This document shows positions 50,701-63,100 of a stretch of 64,000 nucleotides of DNA, piece by piece. This DNA comes from Luscinia megarhynchos (taxonomy: Eukaryota > Chordata > Aves > Passeriformes > Turdidae): NCBI GenBank assembly GCA_034336665.1, contig CM067566.1, forward strand, positions 19,946,330-20,010,329. The letters are read 5' to 3'. Each line of letters begins with the position of its first letter. Position 1 is the stretch's first letter. Position numbers and translations under genes: made by a program. Below the pieces are notes generated by a model. It was not told the DNA's origin, ran no database searches, and saw nothing but the letters and a program-made list of their open reading frames with translations.

Positions 50701-52377
50701 GCAAGTAAAGAAAGAATCCTTGCTAATAGAGAGGAAACATCTGAAGAAACTTTGTGGTTCAAACAAATATTGCAGTAACTATTCCACTCAGATGCAAGCC
50801 ACGTTAATGGACCAGTAAGACAAGCGAAATTAAATTTTTCCAATATTGAGTTTGATTACCTCATTATAACTAGTTTATGTCTAAAGATACATTGATAAAT
50901 ATTCCACATGTGAAATTAATCATTAGTACAAAAAAGGAAATATTTTCTTGAAAGATAGAGTCATTTTTAGCTGATATATTTCATGATTTATCATACCATT
51001 TCAAACTTTCTCTTGGATTTTTTTATGTTGCATTTCTCTTCCTTTATTTTTTTTTCCTCACTTTAGAATGTATGTTTGAATTTTTCAGTACTCCACAAAA
51101 GGAACACAAAGACATGATGCATGTCCTTCTGTGTGTGTTTTAACTGGAGGCAGACATTTCCTGGCCTCTTAATTGAATTTGGTATGCCAATTAGGACACA
51201 CCTACGCTGGATACAGATAAAAAGAATTAAGGAAGAACTGTGCACTCCTTCACAGACTTTATGCAGAGCATCTTTAATCCTGCCTCATCATCTCTTGCTA
51301 GGTAGAATGTAGTCATAATTAGTAGTGCTGTATGTACCTGTGCCAATGTGAGATGAGTAAAATGGGACAATCTCTGAGATAGATGATAGAAAAAGCCATT
51401 CCTATAAGAAAAGAGAGTAGAGGTTTCCTCTTTTATGTATGTTCTATGGGGGAGGTGATGCTGCATAATGATAGAAGTAATATGGAAAAGTAGCTGGGCA
51501 AAGCAAGTATGTGCACTCATTCTGCAGCTCTGTTTCTTGTTAATCCTCCAGTTGTACTAAGCTGAGCTACTTCTGGTGGAGTGATGGTGGCAGAGTGGGC
51601 TAAGGGTAAGGTTTTACCTCCTTATGGACAGTTTGGTTTCCTCTGTTTGCCACTGACTGTAAATCCACCCAAAGACTGAACAAAGTGTTTCTCTCACCCT
51701 CCCCTCACTAGGGTAGGACAAGAATATATGGAGTATTGCTCAGAGTTACATCAGACAATGGTTTCAGATGTGTTTACTTGCACTTTAGAACTATAATCCT
51801 GTGGCAGTTAAAGGGATCTGGAGAGCCCATCAGGTTATGTGGAAATGGACTGGATATTTTAGGAACTGTAGTATCTATCAGTAGTTCCCCTGTGGTTCTG
51901 GTTCTGTATTTTCACTTTGTTGCTTCCAAGAAAACAAAAGTTGTAATAAAGCAAAGAGAAAAGGTAGCCAGAAATTATACTACTGGTAGGTGATGCTTGA
52001 ATATATGTCTAATTTGCTTTCTGTCTCTACTCTGAAATAAAGAGGGAAATAATTCTTCAAGGATTTTCAGCATATGACATTAAGATCTACAGTTTGTGTT
52101 AAGCTTTTTAGAGCAGCCAAATTAAGAACTGAACTTCACCCAGGGAACAGAATCATTTTCCCACCTCTGTACTTGAACTAGAGATGGAAGAGAAGCTTTC
52201 TATTACTTTTTTATACCTTTGTTTTAGGTTAATTCTATTCATGGTGTAACCTAATTTGCATGAAGAACAGTTTTCCCTGAATCTATCAGTTGCATGGGAA
52301 AATGGATATTATTCATTCAAGTGGAGCTTAAATCTCCTGAGACTGAAAAATGTTTCTGTGCAACAAATAATACTTAA
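44797..52377. other. Non-coding stretch, one GC-richer unassigned block
   Basis: No gene is recognised. The segment 45590-46080 is less AT-rich and has fewer homopolymers than its surroundings, which would fit an old repeat or a conserved element, but I could not match it. A pyrimidine-rich run with several C tracts lies at 49480-49510. Open frames stay below 98 codons. Confidence 0.55.
47717..47812 (+). repeat. G/T-rich low-complexity tract ending in (GTTT)n
   Basis: TTTTTTTTGG, TTTTGTTTTTG, GTTGGTTGG and TTTGTTTGTTTGTTT units with short interruptions make the plus strand mostly G and T. Confidence 0.82.
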
Positions 52378-52470
52378 CATGAGCACTTGAAGTCAATGGG
52401 AATTGGGATTACTATGCTCCATTTAGAATGTGAATAGTGTTTTACAGGACTAGGACCTCATTTCATTTGT
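52378..52470 (+). mobile_element. Candidate ancient L3/CR1-like 3' remnant
   Basis: The segment starts 'cacttgaagtcaatgggaat', and farther on has 'tttacaggactaggacctca'. Ancient amniote L3/CR1 3' ends carry a TGAAGTCAATGGGA block followed by GCAGGATCAGGGCC-type wording. Only these two blocks match by eye, so the call is tentative. Confidence 0.33.
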
Positions 52471-52917
52471 ATCCACCAGAAGAAAGAAAAATAGTTTGTA
52501 AAACTTCATGTGTTATAGTCTGACAGAGCTCAGTTGCACTCTTGAAGAAGAGTGGATGGGATAATACAGTTATTAAAAATTAAACTCTTTTTAAATTAAA
52601 AAAATGTCTTCCTCTATCTAAATCCATGCTCTGTACTTACTTATTTTTTTAGAATGGAAATTGAGATTGCCATCACTTCTCAGTATCTATTTGAAAGTGT
52701 TTCAGATTTGAACAAATGTTAGGCCATCACATTTCCCCCCCTCAATTTAGTCAGATAAATAATGCAGTTAAAAAACTTTAAGAAGGATATAATTTGAGTT
52801 TTCTCTTTTAGTGTTCTGCTTCATACCACCTACTTGAGATTTCTTTGGATAAATAAATCAGTTTATCTGGCTTTAGAATCTAAATTATTCCTGTACCAAA
52901 TAAAGTAAGCTTTGACT

Positions 52918-53038
52918 AAAAAACAAAACACAAAAACAAAAACAAAACAAAAAAAAAAACCCAAAAAACCCACAACAAACCAAACCAAAGCAAAAAACAA
53001 AAACAAGCAAACAAACAAACAAACAAACAAAAAAGAAG
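52918..53038 (+). repeat. A/C-only tract with (CAAA)n
   Basis: About 120 bases of the plus strand are nearly all A and C: AAAAC units, a run of eleven A, CCC and CCAAACC interruptions, then six CAAA repeats and a final A run. It resembles an expanded poly-A tail, but no retroelement body is recognisable on its 5' side. Confidence 0.9.
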
Positions 53039-55985
53039 AACTGTTGCTGCTGTTTCTCTAACTGGAGTGAGGTCTTTTTACATGTCCTGAAGTATTAGAT
53101 TTTATGAATATTAGTGAAAGCATTTTTATTTTCACAATAGCATTTAGAGAGGGTTTCTTATCAGATCTGAATTTTATTAAAGAAAGTGAAAATACTGACC
53201 AGTAGTACTTCTTGTAGCATGGCACATAGTCCTTGTTCATGACTAATTATAATGTCTCCTGGTAATATACAATTCAGTGAAACTGTTTGTGGCTATAAGT
53301 ATCCAAATCCGATTTTAAATGAAATTGTGATGGGAGGAGGGTGTAATCTGCCCAGCTTTGTCACAGGATGTATGAATGGGTGGCTTGCTCACAGCCATGC
53401 ACACTGAGGGGGACAGTTTGTAGCTCTGCCACACACTTTGTTTTTCTATTGGCATTGGAGCATTTAGAGGAGAAAATCAGAGTACAAAGCACCAGCTGGA
53501 AACTACAAGAATTTTCAGCACTGTTACAGAGAGAAGGGAAGGTACAACTTCCTTAGTTTCCATTCTCATTCTGTGTTCTCCTCTCATTCTCTGTCCATAT
53601 AAACTAAAGTTGCAACCTCTTAGTCTGACAATTTCTTAAATCTATATCAAAAACTGGGGGGGTGGGGGAAAGCACATTACTTGTATGTGTACATACAGGT
53701 GCTTCTGTAAACTATTGTTGTATCTGCCATTAATAGTGTGTAAAAGAAGTCAATATAAAAATTGAAACATTTTTTTCAGTGAAAGACCCTTCATATCATA
53801 ATTTGATATTTCATACTCATTCTTTATATGACTATTGAGGTTTGTTTCTGTTAGATTACACCAGTTACACGTGTGCTTTATTCAGAATTGTTTGTATGCT
53901 GCTCAAAGGGAGTAATTTTTATTCTGACTTCTGGTTGTGTGTCTCACTTTTTAAGCAAATTTGAACATAGTATCTCTCCAGAAATAAACTTTTTCTTTTT
54001 TTTTTTTTTTAAATAATCAATGAGACTCCCTAAATGTTAGGCTTTATTCACATATATGTTAGGATCACAGGCAGTGCTTAGGTAAGATTTTGCTTTGTTT
54101 TGTTAATATTGCTCAGCCAAAAAGACAAACTCTGATCTTAAAAGTCCATTTAAGGATCTATAATTTTTTTTACTAATTCTTTAAAAAACATTCCAAAAAC
54201 CAAAAGAAATTCTAACAAATATAAGACAACTTTTAAAGTTATAAATCTCCATTTACATTTTTATTTAAAAGTGATAATATAATGAATAAATACTTTTCTC
54301 AGGGAAATATATGGCAATGTAAAGACCAAATGTTTTTTTCAAATATGCTTATTCTAAATTCTGCTAAAAGGTATATGAAGACCTCTAGTGAGAACACATT
54401 ATTCTGCAAGAGCAACAGCTATTGCAAGTGCCATGGATTAGGTATATTTTTTAAGAATTACAGTATATATAGAACAAGAAACATCTTGATTCAATCTCTG
54501 CAATATAGTTCCTAAAATAAAGTTTAAATCTAATTAAATTAAGTAAGACACTTGCCTCTTTATAGTAGTGTAAAACTATACTTCCCTGTTCACAAAACAC
54601 TAAAAATAACAAAATATATTTCACCAAGACTTTTAAAAGAATTCCAAATCAGGTTTGTTTTGAGGTTTGGAATAAAAACAATATGAAAATCTCTGAAAGA
54701 AAAGCATTATGGTGATATGATAATACATGTAAAAATATTGTACAGAAATGAAAAGTTTTAACAATAGACACTGGAATAAGAAATATATGGCTTTAGTCTT
54801 TTTTGAGAGAAAGAAATAAAACATACTCAAACCTGCAAAATTTCTCATTTATACTTTTCAAAATGAAATATGGGAGAATTGAACTAAAAAAATCTAAAAA
54901 AGTCCAGTAAGTATTTATAGCTTATTAAATACTGCTGCTCCTCCAATGTAAGATTTACCTAGTCATTAGTTTCTGTATCTTATAGTTTGCTGCTAATATT
55001 CCTAGTCAGTACTATATCACACAGCACTATGATATGCTGTACTTTCCCAGGTGTAATGGGTTGACCTGGGTTTACTGAAAGGTTCTTTTCCAGGATTTGA
55101 CCTGTATGCAGACTGATGAGGTGGCAGAGATGAGTTGGAGCCAGTTTTATCTTGGTGTGCAGTGTTACAGGCTGCAGAATATCCAAGACACAATATAGTA
55201 CTTCCCATGTATTTCAAGTCAGATTCACTTAAAAATATACTTACTTGAATATGTTGAACCAATGAGGGAGCCAATGAATTTAAAGCTTTTTTCATGTTTA
55301 TGGAGCTTGCCAAACTCAGATCATTGCCATTAATATTAGTAAATTGAATGTAGGTGTTGTTAATATCACACAGTAGTACAGAATGGAGATCCTTCTGTGA
55401 ACTTCAGTAGAGGTTGAATTTGAATTTGAATTATATCATCAAATCATTTCAGTAATATAAACACAGTAAACAAGAAAATGAATATTCCCATGAACTGAAG
55501 AGTTTATTATTATCCTCATTAATGATAAAAGGACAGTAACTTGGAAGTGGTATTTGCTATGTTCAGTAGAGTAAATCTCTAGTGTAGTCAATAAGGATAA
55601 GGTCAGAGTAAATTAGCCTAAAGATTTGCAAGTCTTAACTAGCATTGATAGAAGTCAATATTGCCATTTCTGTAGAACAACAACAACAAAAAAATGTTAT
55701 CAACATGGATAACAACTATGCTGCAGTGTTTAAACCATGTTTTAAGAAATTGTGTGAAATACTGTTTGTTAAAACATAGGCAAATGTGAAGAAGTTATGC
55801 TTTTAGTTGTATAGTTTGGATGGACTGCAGGTCCTTAGGACTAACACATCTTCACAGTTAATCTTCATATTCTTGATCACATTGATGTATATTTTGGAAA
55901 GTTATTGTTTCTAAGAGAAATGTTAGTGCCTTTGGCAAGAAGACATGGATCCCAGCCCTTCTTTCAATGAATGCTTGATTTAAAT

Positions 55986-56066
55986 TTATATATATCTATA
56001 CATATATGCATATATATATACATATATATGCATATATATATATGTATGTATGTATATATATATATT
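55986..56066. repeat. (AT)n microsatellite with ATGC/ATAC variants
   Basis: TATATA runs are punctuated by CATATATGCATATA and GTATGTATGTA units. Most of the block is self-complementary and could extrude a cruciform. A 96-codon frame that starts inside it (His/Tyr/Ile repeats) is a by-product. Confidence 0.9.
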
Positions 56067-56797
56067 TTGATCTTTATGTTCTCCCAAAAGAATTTAAAGA
56101 ACTAGGGTATAGTAAAATCCCCTTGTTTTCCCTAATGTTTTTATGTTTCCTGAAAAAGCAGATAGTTGTAAGCAGAGATTATATCTCAGACTTTGTAACA
56201 GTGAGAACGCTTCTGAAGTTTAGACATGTCAATATGTGTTTTCTTGGGCAGGAAATGATTGTGGTAATCCAGGGAATTGTATGTCTAGCAATTTAATAGA
56301 CAGATGAAGAGGATGGTTGTGTGGCACTTCATCCTTGATTTCAAATCCTAGGGGCAGAACATAGGAAGAGTTTAGATACCTTCATGCTTAAAATTGTGTC
56401 TGGAGACAGTCACTGAAGTCACTTCAAAACACTATTAATAGCAATTCATGTCAGAAATATTAAACTGCATTTGAAACATTATGTTTGCTTTGCAGGTGAG
56501 TAGCAATATCCATTTAGTCCTCCTCTATCTTTTTATTTTCTTCTCTCTTGGAAGAACTTAAAGTATCTTAGGGAGAAAATAATGACTTACACAAACTGAG
56601 TGGACATGAGAAAATGAAACTGTTAAGGAATGTGATAAAGTCAAAATATTATCTGAGCATGCAGGTCCATCTATGTAATCTGCCTTTTTATTTTCAGTGA
56701 ATTATTACATACATTCTTCCCATACTTTGATTATTTTTAAAGTTTATTTTCATAGGTCCTCTTGATGGGATTTTTTATTGTTGATATATTTCCATTT

Positions 56798-57312
56798 TGT
56801 GTTGTGGATTAATAATGGTTTTGGCTGGGATGGAATTATTTTTCTACCTAGGAGTTAATATAACGTTGTATTTTAGATTTGGATGATAAAAATGTTGATA
56901 ACACACTGATGTTTTAGTTGCTCTCACCAAGCCAGCCCCTCACCACCCTACTAGTGATGAGAATAGGGATGCACAGGGAGTGGGGAAGGGACACAGACAA
57001 GGTCAGATGACCCCCACTGATGAAAGGGATATCCCATGCTGTATGATGTCACACTGAACAGTAAAACTGGGCTGACAACCCATTGAGCTTGTGCCCATTG
57101 AGCCCATTGCTTGGTTGAGCATCAGTCAGAGACTAGTCAGCAACTGCATTGTGCTTCATTTATTTTGTATATTATTATATCACAATAATTATTATGATTG
57201 TATTTTCCCTCCAATTTCTGTCCTATTAAACTGATATCTCATCCTTTTTTTTGATGCTTTTGCCATCATCCTGGGTTGACTGTGAGTGAGTGGCTGTGTG
57301 ATGTTACTTTTT
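56798..57312 (+). mobile_element. ERVL-like LTR, plus orientation
   Basis: After a TGTTGTGG start, the segment carries wording that recurs in many bird-genome LTRs. In order these are 'ggttttggctgggatggaat', 'gttgataacacactgatgtt', 'gaaagggatatcccatgctg', 'gcaactgcattgtgcttcat', 'cctattaaactgatatctca' and near the end 'tgtgagtgagtggctgtgtg'. ATTAAA at 57225-57230 is the likely polyadenylation signal. The TATA position reads AGTAAAACTGGG and looks mutated, so promoter activity is doubtful. No internal retroviral genes adjoin it, so it is likely a solo LTR. The right end is diverged and no target duplication was resolved. The family name is inferred from memory of avian repeats. Confidence 0.8.
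57225..57230 (+). terminator. LTR polyadenylation signal ATTAAA
   Basis: ATTAAA in 'gtcctATTAAActgat' occupies the usual place, about 80 bases before the LTR's 3' end. It is a common variant of AATAAA. Confidence 0.5.
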
Positions 57313-58178
57313 AACGATTGTAATGTACTGCAATATCAGATATCTTTTGAGTTTGGAAACTGCTTCTCAGGAAAACATGCTTTTTGTGCATTCAAGGAAT
57401 GGTTCTTCACCCTGGTAGCAGCTGCTCTTCTGTTTCTATCAAGTTCTACTGGAGGACTAGCTGTAGTCAGCTTGTGATCCATTGGGGCATAAACAATCTT
57501 CATAGCAGATTAACTATTGTAGTTCCCTGACCACAACTGTCACCAGAGGAAATTGTTTAACACTGTGTAAATATTTGGTGTATTCTCCATATAGCTGGGT
57601 GATTCTTTATTTTGCTAAGTAAGCTTAGTTTGTATGAAGAGTACAGTACTTACTAGAAAGTTTATATGCAGTGGTGAGGGTAGTCAGACTTTGTCACTCT
57701 AACTGAAAGGCATTTTGGTAATTGTGAATTTAGAGCTATACTGCAAATGCAGTGCATGCATCTGTCTGACTAACTTTCATGCCATGTCCTTAAGATTATC
57801 TTTTATACTTTTCCCTGATATTTAAGAAGTTACATCTAGATAAAGAGACACTGTGTCAGCCACATCTGTTAAGCACATTTAGATGTTTTCACCTCCCATA
57901 GAATCTGAAAAAACTTCACTCAATTCCAAATGTCTATTGTTATTCTAATGGTTCCTGGGTAACCACAGGAATTGAATAAAAAGAATCAGAGGAACTCAAG
58001 AATAGCTGCAGCAAATCTGCTCTAATTTTAAAATGATTTTGCAATTACTGTTGAATAATAAGTCGTTCAACACTATTGGTTTTCTACTTCTGTGAGGCAC
58101 TGTGATGTTGTTGTTTTTATGTGTGTTTGGATTGTGCATGCCATGCTGGATGTTCAGAGCAGTGACTGAAGCTGTGGT

Positions 58179-58194
58179 AGAGAGAGAGAGAGAG
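58179..58194 (+). repeat. (AG)8 microsatellite
   Basis: Eight uninterrupted AG dinucleotides. Confidence 0.9.
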
Positions 58195-60099
58195 CCCTGA
58201 AGTATTGGCATGGCTAAAATCACAGTGCCCTTTCTAGATCACGCTTTTCATGATAATGTGAGCCACAGACACTTTGGAGTTGATGGTGCTGGTCTAAACT
58301 TGTTCATCTCTTGCCATTGTTCTTGTTTGTCCGAGAAGAGTTGAACATGTGTCATCCACTGTTTATTTAAATTAGCAGACTTCAGTTAGGAATTGCAGAC
58401 TGAGTGAAAGGTTTGCACAGTATTGTGCCCAACAGCACATGGGCTGGAAGCCTCGTGCCCTTCTGCTAGGCATGGGCAAGAGAACTTTTGCTCCTTTAAA
58501 AGCAAAAAAACAAAAAGCTAACCCATAGTTTTTATTGTTTTGATTGCACAACTATCGAACTTTGGAAACAACAGCTCTGTGCTCAAAAGACAACCTGAAT
58601 CCCCACCTCACTCCTTGCATGTGTTGCAACCAGGAAAACAGAGACTTTGACTTTTGTTGGATAGTCATATATCAATATTTGTGTTTAAAACTGAATTAGT
58701 TTTTTGTTTGTTTGCTTTCTTATCCATTTTTAATTAACAGGTTACAGCTGGAAGAGGAGATAAATTAGAATATTTCAGATAGTATCTAATGTCCCTTTGT
58801 GCATCCAGCTCATAATAATTTTAAACCCCAGATGCTGATTCCCTAAAATTCATTAAAGGAGGAAGCAAAGACTCTAAATTGATTGTTACTTTAAGGAAAG
58901 GGGTAAAAAGATAATAATAATAACTGAGAATTCATACTTGAGTGAAATAAATCATTAAGCAACAAACAAGACCAAGGACATTATTTTAGTATGAAGACAA
59001 TCTGACCTACTCTATTTTTTTGAAAAGGTTCAGATAATTCTGTTGCAAACTAAACTGTTGTTTCTTTTTCCTGTCCTAACAAATTGTACTCTCCCTCTAC
59101 GTTACCAGGGAAACAGTTTACCACCCTCCCACTCTTTCTTACCTCCTCATTCCCTTTGAAATAATTTTTTAGGAATCTAAAAAAAATTTCTACTCATTCC
59201 TTTCTCTTTGCATCATTTTGAAAAATTTCTTATTAATCAACTTCAGGTTGTTTCAGGTGGAAACTCCTTGTTACAACTGTGGTAGACTAATACTTTCTGG
59301 TTGCAGATGAGTTAATTTCACTGACAGTCGAACATGTAAAGTACTGTTTCCTCCCTTTCCCTGTATCTAGTATTTGTGTGGTTTTCTGTAGAGATGACTC
59401 AATGCAATAAGCCTCCCAGTGGGATAAAAAATCCCTGGCAACTACACCTTCCTAATTTATAGAATTAAAAATAGAAGTGAGAATTGTATTAAATTCTTGA
59501 TGCAGCCTCCTTTTTCATGAACTCCTGAGTTTAGAACTGTCTTTGTAATTTAAAAAAAGGTAACACAAGCAAGAACTATCAGCATGTATTTTAAAAGTTA
59601 TTTTTTCATGATCCTTGGAAAATTACTGCAGCAGTCATGTGGTTCTAGCAATATGCAAGTTCTACTGTCTTATGGGAAAAGTAGATATAGGCACAATAGA
59701 AGGTTTATGAAGAATAAGCATATAAAATATTTTTAAATTCTTGGGAAGAATAACAAATGTTAGTATGCTATATTTTGATGTATTTTCACCCATTATTAGA
59801 AGACAGTAAACCAGAAAATATAAGACCTGAAATGATAAAATAGTAGGAAAACATGAAAGCAGTGATTTTTCTTGTTGTTGTTTCCAAAGCTATCAAAATT
59901 CATATATTTTTAGCACAGAAAAATACAACTAATTTATGCACATAGTAACTTTAAGGGTTTTAAAAAAAATCCTGAAGAATTATCTTTTAAAGAACAGGTA
60001 GAGGCCAAATGACCTGATTGCACATATGTTACATTACTGTTTTGTTGCTCCTCAGAGTTCAGGGAATTCAATTCCACCTGGAGGTAAACAATGCCAGTA

Positions 60100-60185
60100 G
60101 CAGATACTGTGGACCACATCCATCCTGTATGTAATTCTTCTGAAGTGCATGAATTATACCACAAGGAACTCAATGCCTTTAAGGT
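60100..60185. mobile_element. Candidate ancient L3/CR1-like 3' remnant
   Basis: The segment 'ctgtggaccacatccatcct' - 'gtatgtaattcttctgaagt' - 'gcatgaattataccacaagg' - AACTCAATG parallels the ancient CR1/L3 3' region, which reads roughly GGGCCAAATCC...TGTAA.TCCATTGAAGTCAATG.A.TTA.ACCA. The inverted complementarity typical of that region is partly kept. Divergence is high and orientation is uncertain. Confidence 0.38.
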
Positions 60186-63100
60186 ATTTCTTAGTAAAAT
60201 ATATTTTAAGGGCAGCTTTGCTGGCACAACAAAAATGCTCTGAAGTAAAACACGTATTGCACACACACATTAATCCTTAAGGAGATATGATAGGAAGATT
60301 CTGTTTTCTTTGAAAAGAAAGTACTGCATTTTTTCTTTACTGAGAGCTATAGTTTTGTGGTTTTTTTTTCACTTTAAGTCATTGCTGACCTCGTAGAAAG
60401 ATAACAATCAGATATAAGAACGTGAAAAGTGAGGTAATTAGAAATTGTTATAACAGCATTGGTGACTAAAATAGGGTGGACATACTTGTGGTTTTGCCCA
60501 CTGTGTCATAACAGCAGTTTAACTAGATACTTTTCTCTCTGAGAAAGCCTTTATTTAGATATCTTTTTGTGTAAAAATATGTATGTATAAACAGCAGGGT
60601 ATTGCATGTAACCATTTGTGCTCTCAGGGCCATTTGTATAAATGTATCATGCTGTGTAGATTGTGACTCCTTGACTGTTGGGCTAAGGCTACAGCAGGTA
60701 CAATTTTGAAAAACTTTGAGTGTTAACTGCTTTCTGTTTCAAGTTTTCTGGTATGCCAAATATGATAGGAGACTTTAATATCTATGTAGACAGACAAGTG
60801 TAATGTGTAGGTTTCAAACATCTTGGAAAAACAGGAGCTAGCCTAACCTTCAAGATGCCTCAAGTACACAATCCTTGAGTCTGGTAAGGAAAAATTTGCT
60901 AGGAAACATTGTTTATGTTATTAATAAGAGATGGTGTTAAAAAATACCAACTTTTCTTAAAGGTTGGCATTAAATGTACTCACTTGTATAAAGATTTTGT
61001 TTACCCCTAGAAGAAACCATTTTCTTTCAGAAACCAAAATTGATCAATAAAAATGGTTTAGCATAATTGAAAATGCCGTTCTGACTTAATAGGAGTGTTG
61101 CTGCTTTATAAAATGTCATAAATCTGTTAAAATTTATTAGAGCCACTGGTTGTTTCAGGCTACAATGTGACTGTTTTCACATGAGGCTGTAGAGATTGAG
61201 TCTGCCTTTATGTTCCTTGTGAAACCAAGACCTAAAAAGCTTTAACACCATACACTTAATAGCTTGTTTAGTTAGTCGTAAATGGAGATGTCATGGTGTA
61301 TTACCTTGCCCAAGACAGGATTTTGGTGTTTGTAAAGGAAAATGGAAGTCAAAACTTGTTGAGTTTCCTATCTTAACCATCTTGACCACCTTGAAAATTA
61401 CTTTCTAAGGAAATGAGCAACAATTAATGCAGACAAAAATTATCTGGTTCAGAAAAAAATGGTGACATCAGCAGATGGCTTTATTTACAGCTTTTCACTG
61501 ATCAGTTACTGGAGAAGTAGACACCAAACACCAGACACTGTGCATATAATCTGTTTCTGTAAATAGATATGCTTGCCTACTAGTACTGCCAGACTATGAG
61601 ACCTAAAAACTACTCTACTGATTCACCTAGCCCAGAGTGGCAAGTGCAAAACTGTGAATGTTGAGGAAGCCATTCAAATACTCAAATACATTCAATTACT
61701 ACAGTAATGCTCCTTCTCAGTCTGTAGTTCTTTCTAATCCTATTTACTCTTCAGTTATTTATTAAGTAATGTGATGGTATAGAAAAAAGGCAGATTTATG
61801 GCAGCCTTAACATCTTATTCCTGAATTCTCAGCTTAAAACCCTAGCCCTTTACTTCCACATAAAAGTCATATTTTGTTTTGTGCTTTTTTCTTATCTGGT
61901 TTAGTTTTCCCAGGCATCTGCTGGAAGGAAAGGGTAAAGAATTTCTTCCTGGGTGTTTTTTACATTAAGCCACCTGCATTCATAAGAATGACTTTTAATA
62001 TGTTTGTGTATGTATTTATGTGTGTACAGATACATACATATGCACATATGAACAATATTATAGAAATATTTATGTGTTTAGTGATGGATTCTGAAGTAAT
62101 TCCAAGGTATACAGGAAAACCATGGCAACATGTTTTTTTCCTTTCATTTTATATAAAGTTGTAAATTTGTGTTTAATTTTATGTTAGCCTAAAGTGACTC
62201 CTTACTGACAGTGATTTTTAAAAAAATAATGAAAAGGATAGAAAGACCTTGCTGTTCATTTTTTTTCTTCTTGAATATGGGAGCCTTGATAACTTCTCTT
62301 CTTGTATTTGATTGCTTACTAAAGAGTATTTTTTCTGCCACCAAATAAAACAAATGTTACAAATGGTTTTATTATGTACTTGTTTCTTAATATAGTGTGG
62401 TGTGAAACACATTTGGAAAAAAATAGAACAAAAGAGGCATTTTATTTTTTTAATTGTTTTCAAATACTTGGCATCCTTTCAGATGTTAACATTTTCTTTT
62501 TTTCATTTTTCTTGGCTGTCAGAATCTTGCAAAACGGTCTCTAGTCAATGAACTTCTATGTATTCCAATCTGAAAGGAGATGAAAGAATTCAGAAGAGTT
62601 TGATCATTGTAAGAGAAAAATTAGCTCCTTTTTTATTTAATTTTTCTACTTACATAGAACATATGCAACAGATGGCAAGATTTGACAGAACTATGATGTA
62701 TATGTTGTCTGTTTATGAATTAGTTTTGCTAGTTTATTGCTCAATTTCCATGTGATTGTGCTTTAGTTATGGCTCTTCTAATGTCTACACAAGCACAATT
62801 TATCAGCAGGGATGGCTTAATGTGGACAGGGACACTTACCTAGCGTGCATCTCTTGGGCCATTCCTATTGTGCAGGTGATACTTGCACAGCAGGCACCTT
62901 ATGCTTTCACTGACCTTAGCAGTATTGCAGGGATAATTCTGCTTCCACAAGAGTGAAGTTGGTACTAAACAATATCTTGAATCTACTAAGAACAAGTATG
63001 CTTGCCTTAGCCATCTGGAATGTGTATTTGTTTGTACATGTTTTACTGCCCTGGTGCAAGAAAACAAAAATTAAAGCAGAACCCTCTGCATTGTAGGCTA

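Larger units (their letters stand above)
52471..56797. other. AT-rich non-coding stretch
   Basis: No gene is recognised. Besides the A/C tract and AT microsatellite listed separately, there is a T run at about 53998-54011 and a short G-rich run GGGGGGTGGGGG at about 53657. Chance frames reach 98 codons. Confidence 0.6.

Noticed and set aside
55050..55080. Start of another avian LTR (TGTAATGGGTTGACCTGGG)
   Set aside because: Only about 20 bases resemble the known LTR start and the following sequence does not continue the match.
56006..56296. 96-codon frame beginning with His/Tyr/Ile repeats
   Set aside because: Its start lies inside the (AT)n microsatellite and the rest has no similarity.
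59934..60266. 110-codon minus-strand open frame
   Set aside because: No recognisable domain or family similarity, and it overlaps a candidate L3/CR1 relic.
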